A DNA stretch of 52,840 nt from Oligella ureolytica DSM 18253. Lineage in GTDB: Bacteria; Pseudomonadota; Gammaproteobacteria; Burkholderiales; Burkholderiaceae_B. The stretch lies in the NCBI RefSeq assembly GCF_000373745.1, contig NZ_KB892290.1, positions 1 to 52,840 of the forward strand, in the 5' to 3' direction. Both the position numbers and the translations under genes were made by a program. This document shows, one piece after another, positions 1 to 8,410 of this stretch; position 1 is the stretch's first letter; every line of letters begins with the position of its first letter. Under the pieces are notes generated by a model. The model saw nothing but the letters and a program-made list of their open reading frames with translations, did not search any database and was not told where the DNA came from.

Positions 1-229
<229 letters not shown>

Positions 230-301
230 TACGTCTAGCTGGGTCAATTCTAGATTGTTGGATAAACCCAAAAGTGGGTCAAATGTAGATTGGTGTTGAC
301 A
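230..301 (+). repeat. Right end of the IS21-family element with two internal terminal repeats
   Basis: Downstream of istB the motif TGGGTCAATTCTAGATTG (240-257) recurs as TGGGTCAAATGTAGATTG (275-292), 16 of 18 bases identical and 35 bp apart. Multiple short repeats at the termini are typical of IS21-family ends. The terminus itself is probably TGTTGACA ending at about 301, because IS66 tnpC coding sequence resumes immediately after it on the other strand. The boundary is inferred to within a few bases. Confidence 0.7.
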
Positions 302-535
302 GGGTGCATAGGCCCAGAGGTAGGCGCGGTGGGTTTTACGTCCAGTATCAGGTCGCAACACCTGAATCGGTGTTTCATCGGCATGCAATACCCCACATGA
401 GAGAACAGTTTCACGCAGCGCTTCAACCAAGGGTCCAAGACGGACACCGCACACCCCAACCCAGTCAGCCAGCGTAGAAATGGGCAACTTAACACCCGCA
501 CGCTCAAAGATGCCTTGTTGACGATAGAGTGGTAG
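302..535 (-). pseudogene. tnpC: IS66-family transposase TnpC, internal fragment
   Basis: The minus-strand translation reads LPLYRQQGIFERAGVKLP, then STLADWVG and HADETPIQVL, then HRAYLWAYAP. This is the start of the catalytic region of the IS66 (DDE) transposase, and the D of HADET is the expected first catalytic aspartate. The frame is cut on its C-terminal side by the IS21-type end at about 301 and on its N-terminal side by a group II intron at about 536. Only about 78 of the usual roughly 500 residues remain, so it cannot be functional. Confidence 0.8.
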
Positions 536-574
536 TTGAGTGGCGCGAGGGGATCTCACCCTCACGCTCTCCCA

Positions 575-608
575 GAACTGGACGTGAACCTCTCGGCTCA
601 TCCGGCTC
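575..608 (-). ncRNA. Group II intron domain V
   Basis: On the minus strand 34 nt starting GAGCCGGATGAG immediately follow the RT stop codon. They fold as a lower stem with the AGC triad at positions 2-4, a two-base bulge, an upper stem and a GAGA tetraloop, which is the canonical domain V shape. The lower stem has a C5-A30 mismatch where a C-G pair is usual, consistent with decay. Domain VI occupies about 540-574. Confidence 0.75.
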
Positions 609-1367
609 CTATCGTTTAGTCGTCTTGATTGCCAAGCCCCAATGCGGAAACAATGTTGGAGCGCGTGTTTGCAACTGCGATAGCCACTTCCATGCTCGAC
701 TCACATGTCCACGGAATCGCTTGTATTTGCGTTGTGCCCATTTCACCAGATGGAGATCCATCGACTTCAGGGCCCGCTGCAAAGCTGAAGGGTGGAACAG
801 GCTGTAATATCGGACCCATCCAGTCAGGACTTTACCGTACCGGGCGAGTAGATCACCCAATCCGTACCGACTCAGTCGCTGCAACCCCCAACTGCGAATT
901 TCGTGTCGCATGGTCTTGCCGGCTCTATCTCCGATGGCGGGCGAGAAACTCGTAAACAAATTCCCTCGCCGATTCATCGCTTGCCTGGGTTTGAAGGTAT
1001 ATCCCAGAAAGTCAAATTTCCGCAGGTTATAGGTGCCTCGCCGATTCGCATCGGCGCAGTAAACAACGCAGGTTTTCTCCGGGTGCATTTGCAACTGACA
1101 TGCAGCCAGCCTTTCCTGAAGCTCTGCCTGTAAGGACTGCGCCTGTACCAGGCTGCTACAGTGGCAGATCACATCGTCAGCGTAGCGCTCGAAGGGTATC
1201 GCAGGATAGTTCCGTACCATCCATTGATCGAACGCATAATGCAAGAACAGATTCGCCAGCAGTGGGCTGATGACTCCCCCTTGTGGGGTTCCTCTATTCC
1301 GGGATTCCAATGTACCGTCTGGCATCAACACATCAGCTTTGAGCCAGCGTTCAATATACAGAATCAC
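609..1367 (-). pseudogene. ltrA: Group II intron reverse transcriptase/maturase, N-terminally truncated
   Basis: The frame shows RT blocks NRGTPQGGVISPLLANL and RYADDVICH (the catalytic YADD), then a thumb/maturase domain with FDFLGYTFKPR and a C-terminal region ending WGLAIKTTKR. Group II RTs of this kind have about 420 residues; here about 252 remain, starting in RT block 3/4 at WVILYIERWLKAD. There is no genuine start codon: the frame runs straight back in the same phase to the TAG that ends IS66 TnpA at 1380. Two of the three catalytic RT motifs may survive, but the protein is surely inactive. Confidence 0.85.
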
Positions 1368-1379
1368 CCATCGGCAAGC

Positions 1380-1751
1380 CTAACATGCTTTTATCAGCTT
1401 CAGCAGTTCAGGTAATAATTGCATATCGGGTGTGCCATGAATTTGCAGGCGAACGGCATGGATCTGCAGTTCAAAGTAGCTACTGTTTGTCGTTGTAGTA
1501 ACAGTAGGTTCCGGGCTGGTTAAGCACACGGCCACCAAAGAGACAGCCTAATCAACCGTGCCGAATTGACCCTTCCGATATTGCCAGCGCCAGGTATGCA
1601 GTAAATTGGCATTCATCTGGTGTGCCTGGGCAACGGCGGCAATTGACGTATTGGCCTGAAAAGAAGCCTCTACGACCTGGCGTTTGTATTCATTTGAATA
1701 GCGACGCCGGGGTCGCTCGGCCACAGGCTCCGAATAAAGAGAAACATCCAT
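1380..1751 (-). pseudogene. tnpA: IS66-family TnpA with an internal amber codon
   Basis: From the ATG at 1751 the product reads RRRYSNEYKRQVVEASF then HQMNANLLHTWRWQYRKG, the helix-turn-helix of IS66 TnpA (OrfA). A TAG at 1548-1550 ends the open frame at 67 residues. Reading through it in the same phase gives a further 55 codons containing YFELQIHAVRLQIHG and LLPELLKLIKAC before a TAG at 1380, which resembles the normal TnpA C-terminus. The simplest reading is a nonsense mutation in a once about 123-residue protein. It is part of the same broken IS66 element as the tnpC fragment. Confidence 0.7.
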
Positions 1752-1780
1752 AACGCATCAAAACCTAGTTGATTGACTTC

Positions 1781-1806
1781 CTCCCCTCCCTAAAGGGATG
1801 GGATTC
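1781..1806 (-). repeat. IS605/IS1341-type right-end hairpin next to tnpB
   Basis: On the minus strand, CCCATCCCTTTAGGGAGGGG forms a short imperfect stem-loop at the 3' end of the tnpB fragment. Stem-loops of this composition mark the right end of IS200/IS605-type elements, where the single-strand transposase and the TnpB guide RNA scaffold are located. A related but not identical hairpin (CCCC...AGGTGGGGG) lies at the other end of the fragment, around 2113-2131. Confidence 0.6.
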
Positions 1807-2122
1807 CTGCTTCCAGACGGCCAAGCCCGACCGCAAGAATGTTCCGACTGGCATTGATATCTCGATCATGCCTTGTGCCACACGCTGCACACGTCCATTC
1901 TCTTATTCGCAAACCTGCTCTACCTTTCGGACTGCTGCAACGACTGCCACAGCACGAACACGTTTGGGTCGTGTATCGTTCAGAAACCACGTCAAAACGG
2001 CAACCTGCGTACTCGCATTTATAAGTCAATTGCCGTTTGATTTCAAACCAAGCTGCGTCATAGACGGACTTGGCTAGTCTTGATTTCTTACTGTTGAATT
2101 GCTTACTCGCCACATCCCCCAC
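1790..2122 (-). pseudogene. tnpB: TnpB (IS605/IS1341 OrfB) C-terminal fragment
   Basis: The fragment begins at GDVASKQFNSKKSRLAKS and contains a four-cysteine zinc finger (CSCCGSRC ... CAACG) followed by DRDINASRNIL, which carries the last RuvC aspartate of TnpB nucleases. Only about 110 residues of roughly 370-400 remain. A TAG stands directly upstream of the first GTG, so the N-terminal two thirds were lost, not merely mis-called. It lies about 30 bp upstream of the IS66 tnpA start. TnpB is an RNA-guided nuclease; this remnant lacks the RuvC I and II motifs. Confidence 0.8.
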
Positions 2123-2526
2123 CTAAAGGAAGGGGTCTTACGGCAAATTTTGATAAATGGACATCTATATTGCTAGAATTTAAAACAGAATCCTAGACGG
2201 CACTGGCCGGAGCATTACTCTATCCTCTATATATACGGCAACAATTCGATGAAAATTCATATTTATTTTTACTTATAGAAAACAGATGGACTTATTCCTG
2301 CGTCATATTCAATCAACCCTTTTCAAGACATTCAGCACAGCGATGACTGATAGGTTAACAACCCTAACAACTCGAAAAACATGCGGAATCCATACTCCCA
2401 CTAACTCAACCGGACTAGTGCCTATGCTTAGGTGGCCGTGGAAACAATATCTAGGTAGTATTTTGCATCACCCAGAAAAAGTGATATGCCAAAAACGCCG
2501 GATGCTAGAAAGTAACTATTAAGTAT
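2123..2526. other. Gap between mobile-element debris and fliC; no gene recognised
   Basis: About 400 bp of AT-rich sequence. A 78-codon open frame at 2286-2522 on the plus strand has no recognisable motif, no clear ribosome site and reads like chance coding. The gap probably includes the unseen outer edge of the IS66/IS605 remnants and the downstream flank of fliC. I see no RNA gene or convincing promoter in it. Confidence 0.5.
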
Positions 2527-2564
2527 AAAAAACGCCAATCCCAAAAACAGAACTGGCGTTTTCC
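2527..2564 (-). terminator. Rho-independent terminator of fliC
   Basis: On the minus strand AAAACGCCA pairs with TGGCGTTTTTT across a short loop and runs into a T-tract. It lies about 65 bp after the fliC stop. A second inverted repeat (AACAGGCGGGT / ACCTGCCTGTT, 2592-2621) sits between it and the stop and may protect the mRNA end. Confidence 0.75.
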
Positions 2565-2626
2565 ATACAAAGCAGTGAAAACCAACAGGCAGGTATAAAA
2601 CCACCCGCCTGTTAAACCACTCAAGC

Positions 2627-3805
2627 TTACTGCAACAGAGACATAACGCCTTGTGGCACTTGGTTAGCACGTGACAACACGTTAGTACCGGCCTGTTGCA
2701 GAATCTGCGCACGAGTCATGTTGGATACCTCAACCGCATAATCGGCATCTTCAATCCGAGAACGGGCGGCAGACAGGTTGGTGACTGTATTGTTCAGGTT
2801 AGCAATGGAAGATTCGAAGCGGTTCTGAATCGCACCCAAGTCACTACGCTGAGTATCCACCTTGTTGAGCGCATCGTCTAATGTTTTTAATGAAACAGCA
2901 CTTACTTTAGCAGGAGTAGTTTCTACTTGAACTTTTTCAACAACATTTGCGTCTGCTGTTGCGGCGCCCAACTTAGATCCGATGGTTAACGCACCATCCG
3001 CAGCGACAGTCACAGTGTAGCTACCATCCAAAGAATTCTTCTTAGCACTTGTCAATGCTACTTCGTACTGACCATCTTTGAAAGAGATATTACCTACCGT
3101 CACATCATCTTCAAAATTATTAGTGTCTGTTCTCAATGCTGTTTGCAAAGCAGCTTTACCCAGATCGGTTGTATTAGCTTCGTACACAGCTGGGGTTACA
3201 GTTACGGCAGCACGTACATCAATGCCTTTTGCAGCGACTTGTCGAGCTTCACCATTGATTTGAGCAAGATCCGTAGTTGCGATCTCTGCATTGGCAGAAG
3301 CCAAATCCCAACCCTTAGAATCTGCCATTTTGATATCAATGGTCTGGTCATCCCGTGAACCCACTTGGATACTAAAATTATTACCGTCACCTGCAAGTAC
3401 TTTAAAACCGTTGAATTCGGTTTGCTCAGTAACGCGTTTGATCTCGTCAAAACGCTCATTCACTTCTTGCTGGATTGAGTCAATATCAGAAGCAGAGAGT
3501 GTTTCGTTTTGGGCCTGAACTGTCAACTCACGAACACGTTGCAAGTTACTGTTGATTTCGTTCAACGCACCTTCAGCCGTTTGCGCAAGAGAAACACCAT
3601 CATTGGCGTTACGAGCCGCTTGTGTCAAGCCCTTGATGCTAGAAGTAAAACGGTTGGCAATCGCCTGGCCAGCAGAATCATCTTTGGCGCTGTTAATGCG
3701 CATACCAGAAGACAAACGCTCAATAGCGGAACCCAGGGCGCTTTGGGATTTTGCCAGATTGTTCTGGGAAACAAGCGACAAATAGTTTGTATTAATAACA
3801 GACAT
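2627..3805 (-). CDS. fliC: Flagellin FliC
   Basis: A 392-residue flagellin, the filament subunit secreted through the flagellar type III apparatus. The N-terminus MSVINTNYLSLVSQNNL, followed by ERLSSGMRINSAKDDSAGQA, and the C-terminus ending QILQQAGTNVLSRANQVPQ are the classic D0/D1 helices. The middle part (about residues 180-310) is a variable, Ala/Thr/Val-rich surface domain. The ATG at 3805 is chosen over an upstream one at 3841 because it matches the invariant flagellin start and has GGAGT 6 bases before it. It lies downstream of fliA on the same strand and has its own sigma-28 promoter. It is the only flagellin in the window. Confidence 0.97.
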   Translation of the reverse strand: MSVINTNYLSLVSQNNLAKSQSALGSAIERLSSGMRINSAKDDSAGQAIANRFTSSIKGLTQAARNANDGVSLAQTAEGALNEINSNLQRVRELTVQAQNETLSASDIDSIQQEVNERFDEIKRVTEQTEFNGFKVLAGDGNNFSIQVGSRDDQTIDIKMADSKGWDLASANAEIATTDLAQINGEARQVAAKGIDVRAAVTVTPAVYEANTTDLGKAALQTALRTDTNNFEDDVTVGNISFKDGQYEVALTSAKKNSLDGSYTVTVAADGALTIGSKLGAATADANVVEKVQVETTPAKVSAVSLKTLDDALNKVDTQRSDLGAIQNRFESSIANLNNTVTNLSAARSRIEDADYAVEVSNMTRAQILQQAGTNVLSRANQVPQGVMSLLQ

Positions 3806-3900
3806 GGAATACTCCAAAAAAAAACAATAAGAACACTTCAAGAAAAAACCAAGTCATAAAACCTTAAATCTTGAAGGCTTACTACTGGTTTATGTTCTTA

Positions 3901-3927
3901 TTAACGGCCCCTTTTCCGTAATCTTTA
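3901..3927 (-). promoter_or_regulatory. Sigma-28 promoter of fliC
   Basis: On the minus strand TAAAGATT, exactly 11 bases, then GCCGTTAA, against the sigma-28 consensus TAAAGTTT-N11-GCCGATAA. It is about 95 bp upstream of the fliC start, leaving a fairly long AT-rich leader. FliA, encoded just upstream, would recognise it. Confidence 0.85.
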
Positions 3928-3945
3928 ATATTTTTTTAATTTTTA

Positions 3946-4704
3946 TTAAAAATTTTCTGGCAATTTGTCCCAGTAGGCTTCTTTCAACATGCCACGCAGG
4001 CGCAGTACGGCCTGTGAACGCAGCTGCGACACCCTGCCCTCGGTCAAATCCAGCACGGCGCCAATTTCTTTTAAATTCAAGGCCTGCTCAAATATAAGGG
4101 ATAGAATCAGCTTTTCTTTTTCGGGCAGGCGAGTAATGCATTCCACCAGGGTCTGGCGAAATTCGACATTCAATAATGCCGCCTGCGGGTCAAAGCTGTC
4201 GCTGCCACCGGTCAAGCGGTCCAGGCTGTGGCTGTCGCCATCATCTTCATCTTTCCCGAAACGGAAGTCTTCATAATGCACCACGTGCACCGCACCGGCC
4301 TCGCTTAACTGCTCCCGGTATTCTTCTACATCAACACCCAGCTCTTCGGCAATGGCTTCGTCGTCTGGTTCATGGCCCAGTTTTTTTTCAGCCTGGGCGA
4401 TGGCTTTCTGGATTTTGCTTTTTTTGCTGCGCAGGGTGCGGGGCAGCCAGTCTTGGCGGCGCAGCTCGTCCATTATCGCACCCTTGATGCGGGTGGTGGC
4501 GTAGCTGGTGAATTGGGCGGCGCCGGTGTTTTCAAAACGGCGGGCAGCGTCCATCAGGCCGATCATGCCGGCCTGTATCAGGTCGTCCAGTTCTATGTTG
4601 GCGGGCAGGCGCGCCATCATTTTCAGGGCAATGCTGCGCACCAGTGGCGCATTTTCCTGCAGAATCTGTTCAAGCGGTGTGCCGGAAAACCGTGCATTAC
4701 TCAT
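3946..4704 (-). CDS. fliA: Flagellar sigma factor FliA (sigma-28)
   Basis: A 252-residue group 3 sigma factor that directs RNA polymerase to late flagellar and chemotaxis promoters. Region 2 is seen as DDLIQAGMIGLMDAARRFE followed by FTSYATTRIKGAIMDELRR (about residues 40-82). Region 3 follows, and region 4 carries the helix-turn-helix in LTEGRVSQLRSQAVLRLR near the C-terminus. The length is normal for beta- and gammaproteobacterial FliA. The start has no strong ribosome site. Its antagonist FlgM is encoded at 34974-35273. Target-like promoters occur before fliC, fliD, flgM and motA. Confidence 0.96.
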   Translation of the reverse strand: MSNARFSGTPLEQILQENAPLVRSIALKMMARLPANIELDDLIQAGMIGLMDAARRFENTGAAQFTSYATTRIKGAIMDELRRQDWLPRTLRSKKSKIQKAIAQAEKKLGHEPDDEAIAEELGVDVEEYREQLSEAGAVHVVHYEDFRFGKDEDDGDSHSLDRLTGGSDSFDPQAALLNVEFRQTLVECITRLPEKEKLILSLIFEQALNLKEIGAVLDLTEGRVSQLRSQAVLRLRGMLKEAYWDKLPENF

Positions 4705-4840
4705 GCGGCTGTTTATTCAAGATGTACATTTTTTTATTGTAGAAGATGGCTGTCGGCTTTAATCCGCTGAATAAGGGGGGGTTTAAGGTGGAATTGTTCA
4801 ATTCAAAGAAGTGGGGTTGTTGTTCTGGTGCAGTGACTTT

Positions 4841-4879
4841 ATGCATTCCCACGCTGGAGCATGGGAACGAGGAACGAGG
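4841..4879. repeat. Interspersed palindromic repeat, copy 1
   Basis: ATGCATTCCCACGCTGGAGC followed by ATGGGAACGAGG. The core TTCCCACGCTGGAGCATGGGAA is an imperfect palindrome able to form a hairpin. I recognise this as an interspersed repeat seen in many proteobacteria, from memory and not from a search. A second copy is at 5945-5981, and the two bracket a decayed ATPase gene. Confidence 0.7.
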
Positions 4880-4957
4880 AGACAGCTTGGCGGTGCCTGT
4901 ATTCAGCTAAAAAAACTATGTCCCCCATACCTCAATAGGCAGCCCCTCATGCTGCGC

Positions 4958-5812
4958 CTAGCGATGCCAGATCCTATCGTCCCAATTCACTTCCGGGTTA
5001 CGGTTGAATATTACCAAATGCGCTTCGGCAGCCCCTACCCGGCGTACATAATCGGCGGTTTGCTCTAAACCTGTTGCCAGCACTGCATCCAGGCTGCCAC
5101 GCTGGATTTTCAGTTCTATCACGACCCGCTGCAAGGGGCCATACATGCCCTGTCCTGCATCCAATGGCCACTCTATAAGTAAGTCGGTACGTTTTCTGCC
5201 CAGGCCATACTCACGGTTAATACGCCCGCCACCATTGATAATGCGCTGCAAAAAAACCTGCATCAGCAACTGCGGTGCCGCTTCTTTATAGTCAAAACCC
5301 TGGCTCCAGATATCGGAATGTTCACGAAAAAACTGTTGGAAAGCCGCCAGTAGTTTAGCCATGTCCAGCCGGTGCTCGGGTGTCACGTACCAACTCTGTT
5401 CCTGGTTGGCAATCATGATTTGGGTTGTCCAGGTCAGCTCCCGGGGCAGCACTTCCCGGTAAATCCGGTTACTGATGCGAATGGAAGGCCGGGTTTGAAT
5501 CAAGCCCAAATCTTCCAGGTATTGCACATCGTTAGGGTTCACTTCGCCTGCGCTGATTTCGTCTTTACTGGCCAGCACGGCACTTAATACGCTGCGCACC
5601 CGGGGTTCACGCAATTTATCAGACAGCTGGTTCAAATGCGTGGCACGCGAGTAAATAAGGCGTTCCCGGGCTTGTTGGTAATCAGTTAACGTGATTAAAT
5701 GGCTGCGGTCACGGGCGGTTCTGTTTTCCCATGTGACTTCGTAGCCCAGCGCATTCACCAGCCAGGGCTGGCCTTCGGTATCCAGCCACAGCTCGGGGAA
5801 GATGGCTTCTTC
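4958..5812 (-). pseudogene. Truncated ATPase/PD-(D/E)XK-nuclease-like protein
   Basis: The minus-strand frame is open from about 5812 to 4958 (roughly 284 codons) but lacks a start and any P-loop. The first visible residues, IFPELWLDTEGQPWLVNALG, resemble the end of the ATPase domain in a family of predicted AAA ATPases. The C-terminus has RKRTDLLIEWP and, 17 residues later, VVIELKI, a PD-(D/E)XK nuclease-like pattern. The ATPase half has been lost just where sequence similarity would end, near 5812. The longest ATG-initiated frame starts at 5758. It interrupts the fliA-fliD region and is flanked by the palindromic repeats, so it is probably a transferred and decaying gene unrelated to motility. 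Cellular role unknown. Confidence 0.65.
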
Positions 5813-5944
5813 AAATCAACTCCTGTTTTATAAAAACCAATAATTGCCACCAAGCACGACAACGACGCCATCAGTGTAGCCATATATTGCATACATTAGC
5901 GAATACGGTAAGTCGCTTTTTAAGATATTGTAACGGTGAAGCTT

Positions 5945-5981
5945 ATGCATTCCCTCGCTGGAGCATAAGAACGAGAACGAG
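5945..5981. repeat. Interspersed palindromic repeat, copy 2
   Basis: ATGCATTCCCTCGCTGGAGC followed by ATAAGAACGAGAACGAG. It is a diverged copy of the element at 4841-4879 in the same orientation. The palindrome is weaker than in copy 1. Confidence 0.65.
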
Positions 5982-6002
5982 CGACTTCGGCCCACAAAAA
6001 AC

Positions 6003-6029
6003 TAAAGTTTTCCGGAAACCTGCCGTTAT
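6003..6029 (+). promoter_or_regulatory. Sigma-28 promoter of fliD
   Basis: TAAAGTTT, 11 bases, GCCGTTAT. The -35 element is a perfect match to the sigma-28 consensus and the -10 has six of eight bases. It lies about 140 bp upstream of the fliD ATG and would drive fliD-fliS-fliT and perhaps the two genes after them. Confidence 0.85.
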
Positions 6030-6168
6030 TACCCATTAATAGTTAGAGCAAAAGCGTTTTCAAACATTAAACCCCTAAGTTCGGGCTGGTTTCCAGCTTT
6101 AATCCGCTTATTACTTTTACATATTCCAGGTAATAATTAATATCCATTGGATAAAGTGAAAATATATC

Positions 6169-7545
6169 ATGGCAAGCATTTCCAGTATCGGTGTTGGTTC
6201 AGGTCTTGATCTTTCTGCCCTGCTTAAAGATCTTCGCACCAGCGAAGAGGCAGCGCTTACCACCATAACCACCCGTCAATCCCGCGAATCTTCCCGCCTG
6301 TCGGCTTACGGCCAGCTGTCCAACGTTATTGAAAAACTGCAAACCGCTGCCAAAGCCTTTGAGGGCACCACCACGTTTGGGCAATTTACCACAACACAAA
6401 CCGGTGAAAGCTTTACTTCCAGCGCCACCAGCAAGGCGGTAGCCGGTACCTATAAAATCAATGTGCAATCCCTGGCCAGTAGCCAAACCCTGATTGCCGC
6501 CGGGCAGGCAGACAAGGCCGCACAAAACGGCACAGGCGGTGACATCACCTTCACCCTAGCCAATGGTGAAAGCAAAACCGTCAGCCTGGGCAACGGCACC
6601 TCTCTTAATGATATTGCCGCCGCCATTAATGCCGACCCTGAACTGGGCATTAATGCCACCATTATTAACGATGGTGATGCAAACACACCGTTCCGCCTTA
6701 TGTTTACCACGGCAGAAACCGGCACCCAGGCCGCCATCAGCAACATCAGCGTCATCAATAATGATGGCGACCTGGGCAAGCTGCTTGATATCAACAACAA
6801 CAACAACATGAGCGAGCAGGCGGCAACAGATGCGCAGGTTGAAATTAACGGTATCGTTATCAGCAACGGCAGCAATACGCTTGAAGATGTGATTGAAGGT
6901 GTTACCCTTAACTTGAGCAAAGCCGATGGCGAGGTCCAAACCTTAACCGTTAGCAAAGACGACAGCAAAGCCAAGTCTGCCATCAAGTCTTTTGTAGATG
7001 CCTACAATTCGGCCCAGGCTTTTATTAAAACCAATACGGCTTATAACGAAGCCAGCGGTGGCAGCGTTCTCATTGGTGACAGCACCACCCGTACGGCGCA
7101 AACCCGTTTGCGCGATATTTTAAATATTGAAGCCGACAGCGGTGGCGTGTTCAGCCGCTTAAGCGAGATTGGCATTACCACCCAAATTGACGGCTCGTTA
7201 AAAATAGACGACGAAAAGCTGGACAAAGCCTTAAGCAGCAACCGCGATGACGTTGCCAAACTGTTTCAGGGCACCAACGGTATTGCCAGCCGCACGGAAA
7301 GCATTACCAAAGCACTTATTAACAGTACCGATGGCATTGTTACCACGGCCAGAACCGGTGCCCAGAAAATTATTGACGACTTAGGCGAGCAGCTTATTCG
7401 CAAGCAGGAACAGATTGACGCCAAAATGGAAATTTACCGTATCCAGTTTACCAAGCTGGATTCGCTGATTGCCCAAATGAACTCGACTTCTGAATATTTA
7501 ACACAACAGTTTGCCGCCATGAACAGCAGCAGCAATAACAAGTAA
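6169..7545 (+). CDS. fliD: Flagellar filament cap protein FliD
   Basis: A 458-residue capping protein that sits at the filament tip and folds incoming flagellin. The N-terminus ISSIGVGSGLDLSALL is the typical FliD start. A central Ala/Thr/Asn-rich region has domain folds around IKNDG/TNTPF-like segments. The last 60 residues (QLIRKQEQIDAKMEIYRIQF then LIAQMNSTSEYLTQQF) form the amphipathic coiled-coil end. The length is normal. It is the first gene of a plus-strand set with fliS 19 bp downstream and is preceded by a strong sigma-28 promoter. Confidence 0.96.
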   Translation: MASISSIGVGSGLDLSALLKDLRTSEEAALTTITTRQSRESSRLSAYGQLSNVIEKLQTAAKAFEGTTTFGQFTTTQTGESFTSSATSKAVAGTYKINVQSLASSQTLIAAGQADKAAQNGTGGDITFTLANGESKTVSLGNGTSLNDIAAAINADPELGINATIINDGDANTPFRLMFTTAETGTQAAISNISVINNDGDLGKLLDINNNNNMSEQAATDAQVEINGIVISNGSNTLEDVIEGVTLNLSKADGEVQTLTVSKDDSKAKSAIKSFVDAYNSAQAFIKTNTAYNEASGGSVLIGDSTTRTAQTRLRDILNIEADSGGVFSRLSEIGITTQIDGSLKIDDEKLDKALSSNRDDVAKLFQGTNGIASRTESITKALINSTDGIVTTARTGAQKIIDDLGEQLIRKQEQIDAKMEIYRIQFTKLDSLIAQMNSTSEYLTQQFAAMNSSSNNK

Positions 7546-7564
7546 ATGTAATAAAGGTACACTC

Positions 7565-7984
7565 ATGAATACCGCCTATTCTGTTTATGGTAAAAACCCG
7601 GTTAAGGCGTATGCCAAAGTCGGCCTGGAAACCAAAGTGCTGTCTGCCTCTCCCGAAGAGCTGCTTACCATTATGCTGGAAGCCGTCCAGTCCTGCGTTA
7701 TAAAAGCAAGGCTGTATTTCCAGAATGGCGATATTGCCAAACGGGGTGAAAACATTTCCAAGGCCATCAGTATTATCAAGGCGGGGCTTATTCCCAGCAT
7801 TAATGAAGATGCCGGTGAAGTTGCCAAAAACATGATTTTAAGTTTTGAATTAATGGCACAGCATTTATTAAATGCCAATATGAAGCAGCAGGAAGCGTTG
7901 CTGGATACGGTTGAAACGATGCTGAAAGATATTACTGACGCCTGGAAAACCGCCACAGCTACCGCCACAGCAAACGGAAAATAA
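7565..7984 (+). CDS. fliS: Flagellin export chaperone FliS
   Basis: A 139-residue, mostly helical cytoplasmic chaperone that binds the disordered C-terminus of flagellin and delivers it to FlhA. The segment NPVKAYAKVGLETKVLSASP followed by EELLTIMLEAV is the characteristic N-terminal FliS signature. The C-terminus has a low-complexity Ala/Thr tail (TATATATANGK). It lies between fliD and the fliT-like gene and is probably co-transcribed with them. Confidence 0.94.
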   Translation: MNTAYSVYGKNPVKAYAKVGLETKVLSASPEELLTIMLEAVQSCVIKARLYFQNGDIAKRGENISKAISIIKAGLIPSINEDAGEVAKNMILSFELMAQHLLNANMKQQEALLDTVETMLKDITDAWKTATATATANGK

Positions 7985-8029
7985 GGCAATCATTAATCAA
8001 TAGATGTCATATTGCCCAAAGAGATGAAT

Positions 8030-8401
8030 ATGGATAACAGTCTGCAGCAAAGTCAGGCACCCCATGAGCCTGATGCCATTACATTTTACAACCATCTGGC
8101 CCGTATCACTGCGCAAATGCAAACCGCAGCCGAGCAGGCCAACTGGGAAGACACCTTAATGTATGGCCAGCAATATATTCAGGAAGTAGAACTTTTGCGC
8201 AGCAAAAAGGTCAAACTTGTCATGAAGCAGGAGCATCGTGAAACGTGCTCACGTTTGCTGCGCGACATTCTGCGCAATGACGCGGCGGTTCGTGATGCGG
8301 TATCTCCTGAAATGAAACGCCTGTCACTGCTGCTGGCTACCCGCAGCAAGCAGAAAAAAATGATGCAAACCTATCAGGGCATCCAAAGACAGGCAAGGTA
8401 A
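8030..8401 (+). CDS. fliT: FliT-like flagellar chaperone
   Basis: A small helical protein of about 123 residues immediately after fliS, in the position where FliT, the FliD chaperone and FlhDC antagonist, is found. Visible features are a Gln/Ala-rich N-terminus, a helix with WEDTLMYGQQYIQEVELL and a basic C-terminal helix ending QGIQRQAR. Sequence similarity to FliT proteins is generally weak, so the name rests on size, helical character and position. The ATG at 8030 is preferred because AAAGAG lies 6 bases upstream; an ATG at 8024 or a TTG at 8012 are alternatives. Confidence 0.75.
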   Translation: MDNSLQQSQAPHEPDAITFYNHLARITAQMQTAAEQANWEDTLMYGQQYIQEVELLRSKKVKLVMKQEHRETCSRLLRDILRNDAAVRDAVSPEMKRLSLLLATRSKQKKMMQTYQGIQRQAR

Positions 8402-8410
8402 AATCCCAAT

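Larger units (their letters stand above)
536..1379 (-). mobile_element. 5'-truncated group II intron inserted in IS66 tnpC
   Basis: The minus strand carries the 3' half of a group II intron: the second half of a reverse transcriptase/maturase ORF, then a 34-nt domain V hairpin, then domain VI and the 3' splice end beside LPLYRQQ of tnpC. The 5' ribozyme domains I to III and the N-terminal half of the RT are missing. Instead the RT frame abuts the end of IS66 TnpA at about 1380, so a deletion removed tnpB, the front of tnpC and the front of the intron. It can neither splice nor move by itself. Confidence 0.8.
5813..6168. other. Intergenic region upstream of fliD
   Basis: About 355 bp without a gene. 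It contains palindromic repeat copy 2 (5945-5981), the sigma-28 promoter of fliD (6003-6029) and a 12-base repeat CTTTAATCCGCT (about 6097-6108) that also occurs upstream of fliA near 4757-4768. The remaining part up to 5940 adjoins the broken end of the ATPase pseudogene. Confidence 0.6.

Noticed and set aside
2286-2522. 78-codon open frame downstream of fliC
   Set aside because: No motif, no ribosome site, and the region adjoins mobile-element debris.
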